Shown here piece after piece: positions 32,901 to 43,371 of a stretch of 64,000 bases of DNA. The DNA comes from Saccopteryx bilineata (Eukaryota > Chordata > Mammalia > Chiroptera > Emballonuridae): contig NC_089494.1 of assembly GCF_036850765.1 (NCBI RefSeq), positions 1,426,001-1,490,000 of the forward strand, in the 5' to 3' direction. Under the pieces are notes generated by a model, which was given only the letters and a program-made list of their open reading frames with translations, had not been told where the DNA came from and did no database searches. The stretch's first letter is position 1, and every line of letters begins with the position of its first letter. The translations under genes were made by a program, and so were the position numbers.

Positions 32901-33234
32901 GGGATGTGGGGCCGGGGGGTGGGAGTAGGGTCGGGGTGCTCAGGGCAGTCAGACCCCGGAGGCTGGGCTCCTGCAGGAATGAGGTGTCTCTCTCCCAGGG
33001 CCCAGTAAGGCAGGGATGTTGCCCGGGGGTGTGGGATGGGGTCGGGGTGCTCAGGGCAGTCAGACCCCTGAGGCTGGGCTCCTGCAGGAATGAGGTGTCT
33101 CTCTCCCAGGGCCCAGTAAGGCAGGGATGTTGCCCGGGGGTGTGGGATGGGGTCGGGGTGCTCAGGGCAGTCAGACCCCGGAGGCTGGGCTCCTGCAGGA
33201 ATGAGGTGTCTCTCTCCCAGGGCCCCTGTTGTTG
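32901..33234. repeat. Three copies of a 111-112 bp unit
   Basis: Units start GGGATGT at 32901, 33013 and 33124. Each contains GGTCGGGGTGCTCAGGGCAG, then GGAATGAGGTGTCTCTCTCC. The second and third copies are nearly identical; the first differs at its start, suggesting two successive duplications. Confidence 0.95.
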
Positions 33235-34483
33235 TCACTGGGCCACCTCTGCCACGTAGTGAGCACCACAATTGAGAATCAAATTCCAGTGCCTTCCAGG
33301 AGAGGGCCGATTCTCACCTGAGCCAGCAGAGGCCTTGGCCGACAGGTGAGGGCTCCTCTCTGGCTAGGAGGCCACAGCAGGTCCTGCTGCTCCGCGGCCT
33401 GCTCTCAACCAGCCAGGTCTGCCCGCCTGGCAGTCCCAGGTGCAGCCGCTCCCTCAGCCCCCCCGCCTGCCTTCCCAGTCCACCTCCACGAACGCCGAGA
33501 GGAAGTATTTGGCAACAATAATATGTAGGGTTCTTTTTGTTCTGTTTTGTTTTTTTTGCCTGAATTGGGACACAACGGGGTCAGCCCTGGCCTCAGGTCA
33601 GCCTCGGGCCTGCTGCATGTCCCCTGCAGAGGGCAGTTCTGGCCCCACAGTCTTTGCAGCCCCTTGGGCTCCGTCCACACCAGGAGGTACCATTCCCTCA
33701 GCAAGGACGTGGCTGGCTGACTGTTGTTGCTATGAGACTCTAATACCTCTGCATTTTCCCCATTTTCTTCTCTTTCCGCGTGGGTTCACATGCAGATGCG
33801 ATGCAGGCTTCTGGGGGTCGGCTACCCACTGTGAGTCCTTGTCATCACACAGGAGAGGACTCAGGCTCGAGCCAGCACGGAGGTTAAAGTAAAAGTGAGT
33901 TTCTTAGTGAAGCAGCGAGACAGAAGGGGGGGCTGCTCCACAGACAGAGCCCCCCACCCCAACTTTGGCAGCAGAATCTGCTTCCTTCATTGAGATGCCT
34001 GGGCGTTCAGTAAAGGGGGGAGGGGCTCAGGACTTTCCCAGGAAGAGGGTGGAGTCGTCTCAGAAGAGCCCGGTCCACGATGTTGTGTCCTTGTATCCAT
34101 TTGGGATCCTGGAGGTGCCAGGAGGTGCCAGGTGTCCTTCAGCACACTAACATGTTGCAGTGAGTGCACAGTGGGGCTGGGAGGACTGCTAGGGGACATT
34201 AGTGGCCATGTTGTAACAAGCTGGCCCTGCCAGTTCTGAGCCATAAACCTGCACCCTCATTGGTTACAGCCATGAGCCACATACCCTACTTCACAGGCTC
34301 AGGCTGTTTCAGATTTTCAAACCACCTGAAGAGGCCCATGCCCCCAGCTCCCTTTTTCAGGATGAGTGTCCTCGGTTGTGGGGTCTGGTCCTCATATGGT
34401 AGACCTCCCGGGCCTCCTCCCTGCCCTGTCCTCAGGGAGGTGCCCAGCTCTGGGGGTTCTGCTGGCAGCCTCGCAGCTCCCAC
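33235..34483. other. Intergenic stretch, possibly LTR-derived in part
   Basis: Unique-looking, medium-GC sequence. The part 33840-34330 has the texture of an old LTR or retroelement remnant (a purine-rich GCAGCGAGACAGAAGGGGGG tract and a repeated GGAGGTGCCA), but I cannot name a family or find paired LTR ends. A short in-frame cysteine pattern at about 33782-33838 resembles the end of an EGF module and is judged to be chance. Confidence 0.3.
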
Positions 34484-35510
34484 TTACAACTGGAATACGC
34501 TTCCCAGCATGCCGTGCTGTTAGGGTCTACACTGCCCAGCATCTTGTCCTGCTAAGGGCTATCATGCTGTGCCCTTAGGGTCTACACTGCCCAGCATCTT
34601 GTCCTGCTAGGACTACAATTCCCAGCATGCCATGCTGTTAGGGTCTACACTGCCCAGCGACTTGTCCTGCTAGGACTACAGGACAAGTCGCTGGGCAGTG
34701 CTGTTAGGGTCTACACTGCCCAGCATCTTGTCCTGCTAGGACTGCAATTCCCAGCATGCCATGCTGTTAGACTCTACACTGCCCAGCATCTTGTCCTGCT
34801 AGGACTACAATTCCCAACATGCCATGCTATTAGAGTCTATACTGCCCAGCATCTTGTCCTGCTAAGGGCTATCATGCTGTGCCCTTAGGGTCTACACTGC
34901 CCAGCATCTTGTTAAGCTAAGGACTACAATTCCCAGCATGCTGTGCTGTTAGGGTCTACACTGCCCAGCATCTTGTCCTGCTAAGGGCTATCATGCTGTG
35001 CCCTTAGGGTCTACACTGCCCAGCATCTTGTCCTGCTAGGACTACAATTCCCAGCATGCCATGCTGTTAGGGTCTACACTGCCCAGCAACTTGTCCTGCT
35101 AGGACTACAACTCCCAGCATGCCGTGCTGTTAGGGTCTACACTGCCCAGCATCTTGTCCTGCTAAGGACTACAGTTCCCAGCATGCTGTGCTGTTAGGGT
35201 CTACACTGCCCAGCATCTTGTCCTGCTAGGACTACAATTCCCAACATGCCATGCTATTAGAGTCTACACTGCCCAGCATCTTGTCCTGCTAAGGGCTATC
35301 ATGCTGTGCCCTTAGGGTCTACACTGCCCAGCATCTTGTTAAGCTAAGGACTACAATTTCCAGCATGCTGTGCTGTTAGGGTCTACACTGCCCAGCATCT
35401 TGTCCTGCTAAGGGCTATAATGTACAGCATGCTGTGCCCTTAGGGTCTACACTGCCCAGCATCTTGTTAAGCTGGGGACTACAATTCCCAGCATGCTGTG
35501 CTGCTAGGGA
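34484..35510. repeat. Higher-order minisatellite carrying ZNF143/THAP11-like motifs
   Basis: About 15 dimeric units of roughly 60-66 bp. Each dimer pairs monomer A, with ACTACAATTCCCAGCATGC then TGTGCTGTTAGGGT, and monomer B, with CTACACTGCCCAGCATCTTG then TCCTGCTAAGG. The monomers are clearly related (CTACA..CCCAGCAT), so the array is a 32-bp repeat organised as a dimer. Some units replace A with a shortened GGGCTATCATGCTGTGCCCT form. Four copies match the 19-base A motif exactly (near 34612, 34922, 35040 and 35478) and six more differ at one base. A TTAGGGT telomere-like heptamer recurs in most dimers. Confidence 0.93.
34648..34700. other. Perfect 22-bp inverted repeat with 9-base loop inside the array
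   Basis: The arm 34648-34669 (CACTGCCCAGCGACTTGTCC plus TG) is followed by CTAGGACTA and then its exact reverse complement at 34679-34700. The second arm reverses the local orientation of monomer B, breaking the otherwise head-to-tail array. The pattern fits a fold-back or template-switch event during replication. Confidence 0.93.
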
Positions 35511-36010
35511 CTGCCACGCCATGAGTTCTGGCCAATGGAATGTGGAGAAGCAGTTTGGGTTCCCCCCATGCTTGGCCCGGGAACACCCCACTGTTAGGCT
35601 TGAGCTAAAAGTTGCTGCCAGCAGTTGCCAGTGTCAGTTAAGATGACGAAAATAACCGACCCTAACCAAATCCCAGAGCCTCACCCTGTAGCCAGTTACA
35701 GTCAGATTGACAGAATAACTAACTGACCGAACTACGAGAGTTTCTATAAGTTTTGACCGCAGGCCAGAAGGAACCGTCCACCCCCGAGGGCACCAAGGAA
35801 CCACGGTGAGAACCTCCGCAGACCCGTGGACAAGGCAAAGCGGACGCCAGCGACCCGTGCCACGCGTCCCCCTGGGTCACCTCTCCCTCCCTTTGCTCGG
35901 GGAGGCTGTCCTGAAGACAGGACCTCCCGCCGCTCAAACAAGCCTACATAAATATTCCTCTTGACCGGTTTTGATGCCCCGTGACTTGTTTGCAGCCACA
36001 CATCCCTAAC
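35511..36010. other. Unclassified unique segment, LTR-like features
   Basis: Follows the array directly. It includes CTAACTGACCGAACTACGAG, a CATAAATATTCCTC box near 35945 and a promoter-like spacing of GC-rich and AT-rich blocks, as in many endogenous retroviral LTRs. Terminal TG/CA ends and target duplication are not established, and no retroviral gene is seen. The assignment is tentative. Confidence 0.25.
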
Positions 36011-38694
36011 CGCTGGGCTCACCTCCAAGCCTTTCTTTCACTCCTGGGGTCGAGGCCTCAGGGTGCTCTCGGGAGCCCCGGGCCCCAGGTGGGAGACCGT
36101 CCCAGGCAGGAGTCCTCTCTGCCCAGACCTGGAGCATCGCTGACTGTGACCGGGGCAAGTAGTAAGCGTTAGTGGCAGGGCGGGTCACACCTGGGCCTGT
36201 CTCTGCTGTGACAGACTGGGCCTGTCTCTCCCCGGCCCAGTCGATGGCAGGAAGGTAGAGGTTCTGTCCCCCGTCCACCGAGACCTCCGTGTCTGCCCCC
36301 AGGGCCTCGTCCCCCTCCCGTCACCCCAAGGCGCCGTCACGTTCCGGGGTCCTCGTGGCACTGCTGACTGCAGACGGACCCCAGCGTCACCCTGGAGGCT
36401 CTCTCGGAGTTGCTGTGAGCAGGCCGGGCCGGGCCGGGCCGGGAGATGTTCCCCGAACAGGCGGCCAGGCGGCCACAGCTGTGCCCCCTTAGTCTGGCGC
36501 AGCGGCCGGGGGCTGGTGGAGAGGTTAAGACGACTTTCGAACCAGCTGAAGGCCGGAGCGCAGCCGTGTAGCCTGTGGCTCCGGGAAGCCAGGGGACGCT
36601 TCCCCTCGCGGCCCTCAGGGAGCCCACAGGCGCCCCACGCCCCCTCGCGCCCCCCTCTTCCCTAAAAGAACACATTTCCCATCGTCGCCTTTTGTCTGGC
36701 GTGAAAAGGAAGGAGGTCGCCAGCAGCCTGCCCGTTTGCAGGAAAGCAAAATAACACGGCCTCCCCCCTCCCTTCAGCTCACAGACATGGCCGGTGACCT
36801 GGGGACACTTTTCATTTCCCACTCAATGAAAATAAGAACCGTCTTGAGTGCTGAATTATCTGGACAATCCTGCCAGAAACAAAGGCTGCTCAGGTGCACA
36901 ATAAACAAAAACATGCGGGTGTCCTTGAGCGAGGGCACCGCTGCCATGCTGTCTGGCTCTCCCCGGCGGGCGGGCGGGCGGTGAGGACAAAGGACCCAGC
37001 TTCCTAGAGCGTTCAGATTGAGGGCAAGGAGCTTAGAGGGCCACTTGAGAGTCCCCGGGGAGGGGGGCCGGTGCCTGGCTGGGACTCAGGTTTCCTGTGC
37101 AGAAAGGAGAGAGCTGAACGCATGTCTGGGTTGCCAGGCTGGGTCTGCCTCTGCCCGGGTCCTGCGGCTTGGGCCCCGGGCAGCGGACCTCCTTGGCTCC
37201 TCCAAGCCAGAGGATGAGACGGCAGGGGCCGTCCGCGCTCATCGGACCCAAGTCCCGCGAGGGCAGGGTGGCCAGAGAGTGGACGTCATCTCGGCAAGGG
37301 CTGGGCTGGGCTCTGGGACACTTTGGCACAAGACCTCGCTGAGTCCCCAGCTCTCTGCCTCACCCAGGAAGAGACTTGTTCAGCGCCCGGAGGCTGTGTG
37401 TCCAAAGCCACGGAGTGTTTGAGCCGGAGTCCGACCTCCGCTCTGCGGGAGCCTGAGAGGCGGCCTTCAGGGCTCTTGCGGGTGCAGGGGCTGTGTGGGG
37501 AGGAACCTGAGTGGACGCCGGAGACAGGCTGGGTGGTCCCAGACCGAGGGGTGGGGGGAGTTTGGGTTTGATCCTGTGAGTGGGTGTGTGCCTGGTGCTG
37601 GCCTGGAGTGATTCTTGGGGGCGTAGTCACAGGGTTTGAGGACTTCACTCGGGTGGTGGGATGGTGAGACGGGTCTCCCAAGACTGCACATGCAAGAGTG
37701 GACACGGCAGGAGGACGCAGGACTCACCCACCCCTGTCCTGCCCAGTGAGGCCAGGGCTCCCTCACCCCCCCCACACACACACACCTCCCCTTACCTTGC
37801 CCCTTTTCCTTGCCACACCAGCCTTCCTCACCCAGGGAACCGAGCTGGGGCGGGTGCTGGGCGGTGGCTGTGGGCATGGGAGCTGAGAGCCAGCCGGGTC
37901 AGCGAGGCAAGGAGCTGGGAGGCGGGCAGAGGAAGAGCCAGGTTGCACGTCCACCGTCTCAGTGGACTTCTCTGGGAAAACAATCCAAGACCAAGTTGTT
38001 TGAATTTCCAGGCAGTGACCACAGAGCCGTAACCCCGATTTCAGGGCCCTTCTGAGCTCAGGACCGTGGGACTGTGGGGGTCACTCACCCTGGGCCAGGC
38101 CGCCACTCTCCGCTGCCCGGGTTCCGCCTCGCTGCCCCCTTCTTTATCGTCTGCTCTCCCACGCTGGACAAGGGCCCTTCGCCGTCTGTGAGTCACGTGG
38201 CGTCCCTCGTCTGGCCAGGTCCGCGGAGGCTTCCCGTCTCCCCGGGAATTCTGTCCAGTGCCCCGTGGCCGGCATCCACTGCCCTCCACGGTTTTTGCCT
38301 CTGTCTCTCGAGGGCACAGGCTCCCTCACAGCCTGTCACCCACTGTCCACTCCGTCACCGAAGCTCAGTTCCTTTGGACCCGCGTCCCTTCAGCATGTGA
38401 CTCCAATGCCACCGTGTCAGAGCTTCTGCTCGGGGACCAAGCTGCTGTTCCTCCCTATCCTGGTGTTTGTCTTTCTTACCCTGTGCCACCACGTGGCACC
38501 CTGAACACCCGTTTCTTCTGTTCTTGTCTCCCTGCCCGCCCCCCAACCCCACCTAGAATGTGAGATGGAATTTGATGCCGAAGAAATTTCCTGGCGTAGA
38601 GTTGGTGCCCAATCAATCGTTACTGAGGGGCTGAGGGAAGGAAAGGTCTCTGAAATGAAATGTCATCATATACGGCCCGTTCTTCCTCAGCTCC
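36011..38694. other. Intergenic stretch without a supported gene
   Basis: Holds a (GGGCC)4 motif at 36422-36441 and a GGCGGGC run at 36964-36981. A low-repeat, balanced-composition island lies at 36650-36960 with ATTTCCCACTCAATGAAAAT, AGAAACAAAGGCTGCTCAGG and ATAAACAAAAACA (SOX/TCF-, E-box- and FOX-like sites). The remainder is GC-rich with spurious frames only. Confidence 0.4.
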
Positions 38695-39137
38695 AACCGA
38701 CCCCTGCCCACCTTCTGCCCCCGCCCCTGCCCACACCCCTGCCCACCCCCTGCCCACGCCCTGCCCACCCCTGCCACCCCCTGCCCACCCCTGCCACGCC
38801 CTGCCCACCCCCTGCCCACGCCCCTGCCCACCCCGCTTCCCACCCCCTGCCCACGCCCTGCCCACACCCTGCCTACCCCCTGCCCACACCCTGCCCACGC
38901 CCCTGCCCACGCCCTGCCCACCCCCTGCCCACACCCTGCCCACACCCCTGCCCACCCCGCTGCCCACCCCCTGCCCACGCCCTGCCCACCCCTGCCACCC
39001 CCTGCCCACCCCCTGCCCACGCCCTGCCCACCCCCTGCCTACACCCCTGCCCACGCCCCTGCCCACCCCCTGCCCACACCCTGCCCACGCCCCTGCCCAC
39101 GCCCTGCCCACCCCCTGCCCACACCCCTGCCCACGCC
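38695..39137. repeat. C-rich minisatellite (CCCCTGCCCACG / CCCTGCCCACC)
   Basis: Degenerate 11-13 bp monomers of CCCCTGCCCAC with A, C or G at the end, grouped into larger blocks (for example CACCCCTGCCACCCCCTGCC). The strand has almost no G except in TGCCC, so the opposite strand is strongly G-rich. All three frames per strand stay open for 130-196 codons. Confidence 0.95.
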
Positions 39138-39144
39138 CCGTCGA

Positions 39145-39287
39145 GGCACATATGAGAAAACAGTCAATGAACAACTAAGGTGCCGCAACTATGAGTTGAT
39201 GCTTCTCATCTCTCTCCCTTCCTGTCTGTCTGTCTCTGTCTCTTTCTCTCTCGCTAAAAACAAAAACAAATAAACAAATAAAAAGCT
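39145..39287 (+). mobile_element. 3' half of an older bat SINE, abutting the minisatellite
   Basis: GGCACATATGAGAAAACAGT, CAATGAACAACTAAGGTGCC and GATGCTTCTCATCTCTCTCC, followed by TGTCTGTCTGTCT and an A-rich tail, match the reverse complement of the full-length element at 43049-43371. The 5' tRNA head is absent; the C-rich repeat takes its place. Confidence 0.85.
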
Positions 39288-40806
39288 ACTATTCTAGAGG
39301 ACATTGAATCCCGAGTGGGTCATGTGTCCACCATGTTAGCTCCAGATGTTCCAACTTTCTCAAATACAATACATCGACCCTCACGGCTATTCAAGCAGAC
39401 ACACGTGCTCCGGACGGCGAGCAGAGTGCTCTGGGCATCACCCAGAGCTGCAGCAGGTGTCTGGTCCTGTACCCAAGACGCCAGCCTTCCGGCTCGCCTG
39501 TTCCGCTCCTCTCTGACACCCGTTCTGTGGCCTGGTTGAGAAGTCGACTCTCACACCATGCAGGCTCTTTGGGTTACAGGTAACAAAACCCAGCCTAAAC
39601 GACAGGCTCACCTAGGACGCCCATCCAGGACCCGACGGTGGTGTCAGGCACCACCCGGCTGGGGGGGGGCAGTCAGGTCCTTCTGTAGCCCCCCCCCCTC
39701 CGTTCCGACTTCTCCCAGCCTCTCCTCCTGCTCACTTTGAATTGACTCTGTGTTTCAAACAGGCGGCTCCACCTGTGTGGCTGCCGAGGTGCCCAGCGGG
39801 CTGGGTTCTTAGGGCATGTGGTCCGGAAGGAAGAGAGAGGACCTGCTTCCTTGCAGGGTCCAGACAGTTCGTCCGCCTCACGGAAGGGCTCTGAGCGGCC
39901 GTGTTTGACCTGCGTGAGCACGTGGTGCGCGTCACCGGCGTGGGGGGGTCACCGAGGGTCCCTCTGGAGTTAGGCTGTTTTGTCTTCACCCGTTTGACCC
40001 AGCAGACCTGCTCACCCGGAGAGAGTTTTTGATTCCCAAGCTCAGGAACCGTCGTATTAATCAAATTTATGCCAACAGCTGTTGGCATTTGTCGGGAAAG
40101 CTTTTTCCGATGCTAATCCTTTAAGCCAGTTTAGTTCGTGGACCAATTCTCCACACGGGGCCGTCAACCACGTGGGGCCGTCAACCACATGGTTTTCATT
40201 TTTATTTCCAGTGACGATTGGACTCACTCACTGTTGCAGGACTTGAAGTTGTTGGGTTTTTTATTTTTTATTTTAATCCATGTCTAATGTCAACAACACC
40301 TGTATTCTCCACTCCGACAAGTTTTCTCTTGCGGCTGTGACTTTTACAAAGCCGCGTCTCTGGGGGTGGGTGGGGGGATGGGGGGGGAATCTTCGCACAG
40401 ATCTAAATTTTGTGAAGATTTTAAAATTCTTTCTGTTGAGCTAAAATTGAATATGTTTAATGTGCATGTTTTACATTCATTTTCTGTTGATTTCTTCCCC
40501 CCCCCCCCTTCTTGCTAACTCTCCCTGTTCCTGGTTTTGTTTCATCGTTTTCGGTGTTCACAGAGACTTTTTGCTCCTTTTTTTTTTTTTCCATCTCTAA
40601 CAACGTTTCCTGTATAAGGCTTCCATTATTGCCGGCTTTTTAATTTGGTGTTATTTCCACCCACAGTATGAATTTTGAGTCGAACAGCAGCAATCCGATC
40701 ATTTGTATTTCTTAGCTAGTCCTGGGGAAATGGCCAGTGATGACTGCTGGGAGGTGGCTCTCAGTGTGGCTTATTTTGTGGATAGTTTTATTCTTTCATA
40801 CGTTTA
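39288..40806. other. Intergenic stretch without a supported gene
   Basis: GC-medium to 40000, then increasingly T-rich with poly(C) near 40497-40508 and poly(T) near 40578-40590. No exon, RNA gene or confidently named transposon. Confidence 0.5.
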
Positions 40807-40817
40807 CTCATTTAGAT

Positions 40818-41189
40818 GATTTTTTTTTTTGTATTTTTCTGAAGTTGGAAACACAGACGCGGTCAGACAGACTCCCGCATGTGCCCGACTGGGATCCACC
40901 CGGCACGCCCACCAGGGGGCGATGCTCTGCCCATCCGGGGCATTGCTCTGTTGCAACCAGAGCCACTCTAGCGCCTGGGGCAGAGGCCATAGAGACATCC
41001 TCAGCGCCCGGGCCAACTTTGCTCCAATGGAGCCTTGGCTGCGGGAGGGGAAGAGAGAGACAGAGAGGAAGGAGAGGGGGAGGGGTGGAGAAGAAGATGG
41101 GCGCTTCTCCTGTGTGCCCTGGCCGGAAATCGAACCTGGGACTCCTGCACGCCAGGCTGAGGCTCTACCACTGAGCCAACCGGCCAGGG
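40818..41189 (-). mobile_element. Bat tRNA-derived SINE, antisense, full length, with 11-bp target duplication
   Basis: On the minus strand it runs from GCCCTGGCCGGTTGGCTCAG, through the B box GGTTCGATTTCCGGCC and the GCTCCATTGGAGCAAAGTTG body, to a poly(A) tail. CTCATTTAGAT flanks both sides (40807-40817 and 41190-41200). It contains a single CGCCCCCTGGTGGGC block. Confidence 0.95.
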
Positions 41190-41205
41190 CTCATTTAGAT
41201 TTTAC

Positions 41206-41325
41206 TTATTGATTTTAGAGGGGCGGGGCAGGGAGGAGCAAGAAGCATCAACTCGTAGTTGCTTCTCGTATGTGCCCTGACCAGGGAGCCCCCGGTTTCG
41301 AACTCGCTGATACACTTACGGTCCC
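41206..41325 (-). mobile_element. Diverged older bat SINE fragment, antisense
   Basis: ATTTTACTTATTGATTTTAG, AGCAAGAAGCATCAACTCGT and ATGTGCCCTGACCAGG, followed by GGTTTCGAACTC, resemble an older tRNA-SINE of the 43049 type. The ends have decayed, and the 40818 element has inserted right beside it. Confidence 0.65.
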
Positions 41326-41786
41326 TCTATGAACGAGGAATATGCCTCTTCTCTTTGACAGAAGGGAGTGCTTGCCATGGGTCAGAATGCCCCCAGACGA
41401 GCACGGCAAGGTCAAAGCCATCGTTTGGTCTCTTGAAAGCCACCATGGGAGGTCAGACCCCCAGAGAAGCTGGGGGTGGCGTCTACAAAAGAGCGGGAAA
41501 GAATGGTTGGGAACAAAATGGTTACTGACGTGGGGCTGTCCACCCCTTTCTCGAGAGCTCTCGTTCCCTCCAGCCTTTGCTGTTGGCTGTGTCCTGCATG
41601 TCCCCACAATGTCCCTCTGTCCACGGCTGTTCCCCGCCCCCCCCAGGTCTGCTTGTTCCCAGGGTTCTCACACCGTGTGTGACAGAGCACACTCGGGGGG
41701 AAGAGCTGCCCCCTCAGCTCTCCAGAGGAGGATTGAGCCCCCACTCTTCTCCGCTCCCCAAACCTTTGGGCTGCCAACCATGTTGG

Positions 41787-42916
41787 AGGACAATGCCAGA
41801 GCCACACTGGGGCCCCCGGGCAGGGCGCAGTCACAGCGGAGGACAATGCCAGAGCCACCCTGTGCCCCCCGGGCAGGGCGTAATCACAGCGGAGGACAAT
41901 GCCAGGGCCACCCTGGGCCCCCGGGCAGGGCGCAATCACAGCAGAGGACAATGCCAGGGCCACCCTGGGCCCCCCCCCTGGGCAGGGCGCAATCACAGCA
42001 GAGGACAATGCCAGGGCCACCTTGGGGTCCCCGGGCAGGGTGCAATCACAGCAGAGGACAATGCCAGGGCCACCCTGGGTCCCCCCCCGGGCAGGGCGCA
42101 GTCACAGCAGAGGACAATGCCAGGGCCACCTTGGGGTCCCCGGGCAGGGTGCAATCACAGCGGAGGACAATGCCAGGGCCACCCTGTGCCCCCCCGGGCA
42201 GGGCGCAATCACAGCAGAGGACAATGCCAGGGCCACCCTGGGGTCCCCGGGCAGGGCACAATCACAGCGGAGGACAATGCCAGGGCCCCCCTGGGCCCCC
42301 CCGGGCAGGGCGCAATCACAGCAGAGGACAATGCCAGGGCCACTCTGGGCCCCCCCCCGGGCAGGGCGCAATCACAGCGGAGGGCAATGCCAGGGCCCCC
42401 CTGGGCCCCCCCCCCGGGCAGGGCGCAATCACAGCGGAGGACAATGCCAGGGCCCCCCTGGGCCCCCCCCCGGGCAGGGTGCAATCACAGCAGAGGACAA
42501 TGCCAGGGCCACTCTGGGTCCCCGGGCAGGGCACAATCACAGCGGAGGACAATGCCAGGGCCACCCTGGGCCCCCTCCCCCCGGGCAGGGTGCAATCACA
42601 GCAGAGGACAATGCCAGGGCCACTCTGGGACCCCCGGGCAGGGCACAATCACAGCGGAGGACAATGCCAGGGCCACCCTGGGCCCCCTCCCCCCGGGCAG
42701 GGTGCAATCACAGCAGAGGACAATGCCAGGGCCACTCTGGGACCCCCGGGCAGGGCACAATCACAGCGGAGGACAATGCCAGAGCCACCCTGGGCCCCCC
42801 GGGCAGGGCGCAATCACAGCAGAGGACAATGCCAGGGCCACCCTGGGCCCCCCCCCCCCGGGCAGGGCGCAATCACAGCGGAGGACAATGCCAGGGCCAC
42901 CCTGGGGTCCCCCCGG
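41787..42916. repeat. Minisatellite, 21 copies of a 51-59 bp unit
   Basis: Each unit has GAGGACAATGCCAGGGCCAC, then CCTGGG, a C run of variable length (4-9), GGGCAGGGCGCAATCACAGC and a final G or A. Unit length varies mainly with the C run, which shifts frame from copy to copy. No frame meets stops, hence open frames of 539, 508 and 408 codons on the plus strand and several on the minus. These frames alternate among the same three peptide repeats and have no signal of selection, so I do not call a gene. Confidence 0.96.
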
Positions 42917-43048
42917 GCCCTCCCTCCCTCTCAGCACCCGCGGGCTCCTCGCTTGTCTTAGCAGACAGCAGCTGTCACAGAAGGTCCTGCTCACCTTGGT
43001 GCAACCCCTCCGCAAACCTTACCTGTGTCCTCACTTCATCCTGTCTTT

Positions 43049-43371
43049 TCTTGTGTGTGTGTGTGACAAAGGCAGAGGGAGAGACAGAGAGAGGGACAGA
43101 TAGGGACAGACAGGAAGGGAGATGAGAAGTATCAATTCTTCATTGCAGCTTTTTAGTTGTTCATTGATTGCTTTCTCATATGTGCCTTGACCGCGGGCCT
43201 TCAGCAGACTGAGAGACCCCTTCGCTCAAGCCAGTGACCTTGGGTCCAAGCTGGTGAGCTTTGCTTAAACCAGATGAGCCCGCGCTCAAGCCAGCGACCT
43301 CGGGATTTCGAACCTGGGTCCTCCACATCCCAGTCCGACGCTCTATCCACTGCGCCCCCGCCTGGTCAGGC
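43049..43371 (-). mobile_element. Full-length bat SINE of the older (Ser/Ala-rich CTCAAGCCAG) type, antisense
   Basis: Contains GCTCAAGCCAGCGACCTCGG, GGTCCAAGCTGGTGAGC and AACCAGATGAGCCCGCGCTC, then a tRNA-like GAACCTGGGTCCTCCACATC and CGCTCTATCCACTGCGCC head in reverse orientation. CATCCTGTCTTT is a perfect 12-bp target duplication (43037-43048 and 43372-43383). It shares its 3' half with the fragment at 39145. Confidence 0.92.

Noticed and set aside
33782..33838. Short frame GFTCRCDAGFWGSATHCE resembling the last part of an EGF-like domain
   Set aside because: Only about 18 residues; the four upstream cysteines with proper spacing are missing, and no splice-bounded exon fits. Probably chance.
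34484..35510. Possible CRISPR-like or telomeric array because of regular spacing and TTAGGGT
   Set aside because: Repeats are contiguous dimers without unique spacers, in a mammalian genome. TTAGGGT occurs once per long unit, not in tandem.
41342..43125. Very long plus-strand reading frames (539, 508 and 408 codons) and matching minus frames
   Set aside because: They are produced by the 21-copy minisatellite, occur in all frames, include SINE sequence at the right end, and have no domain or splice context.
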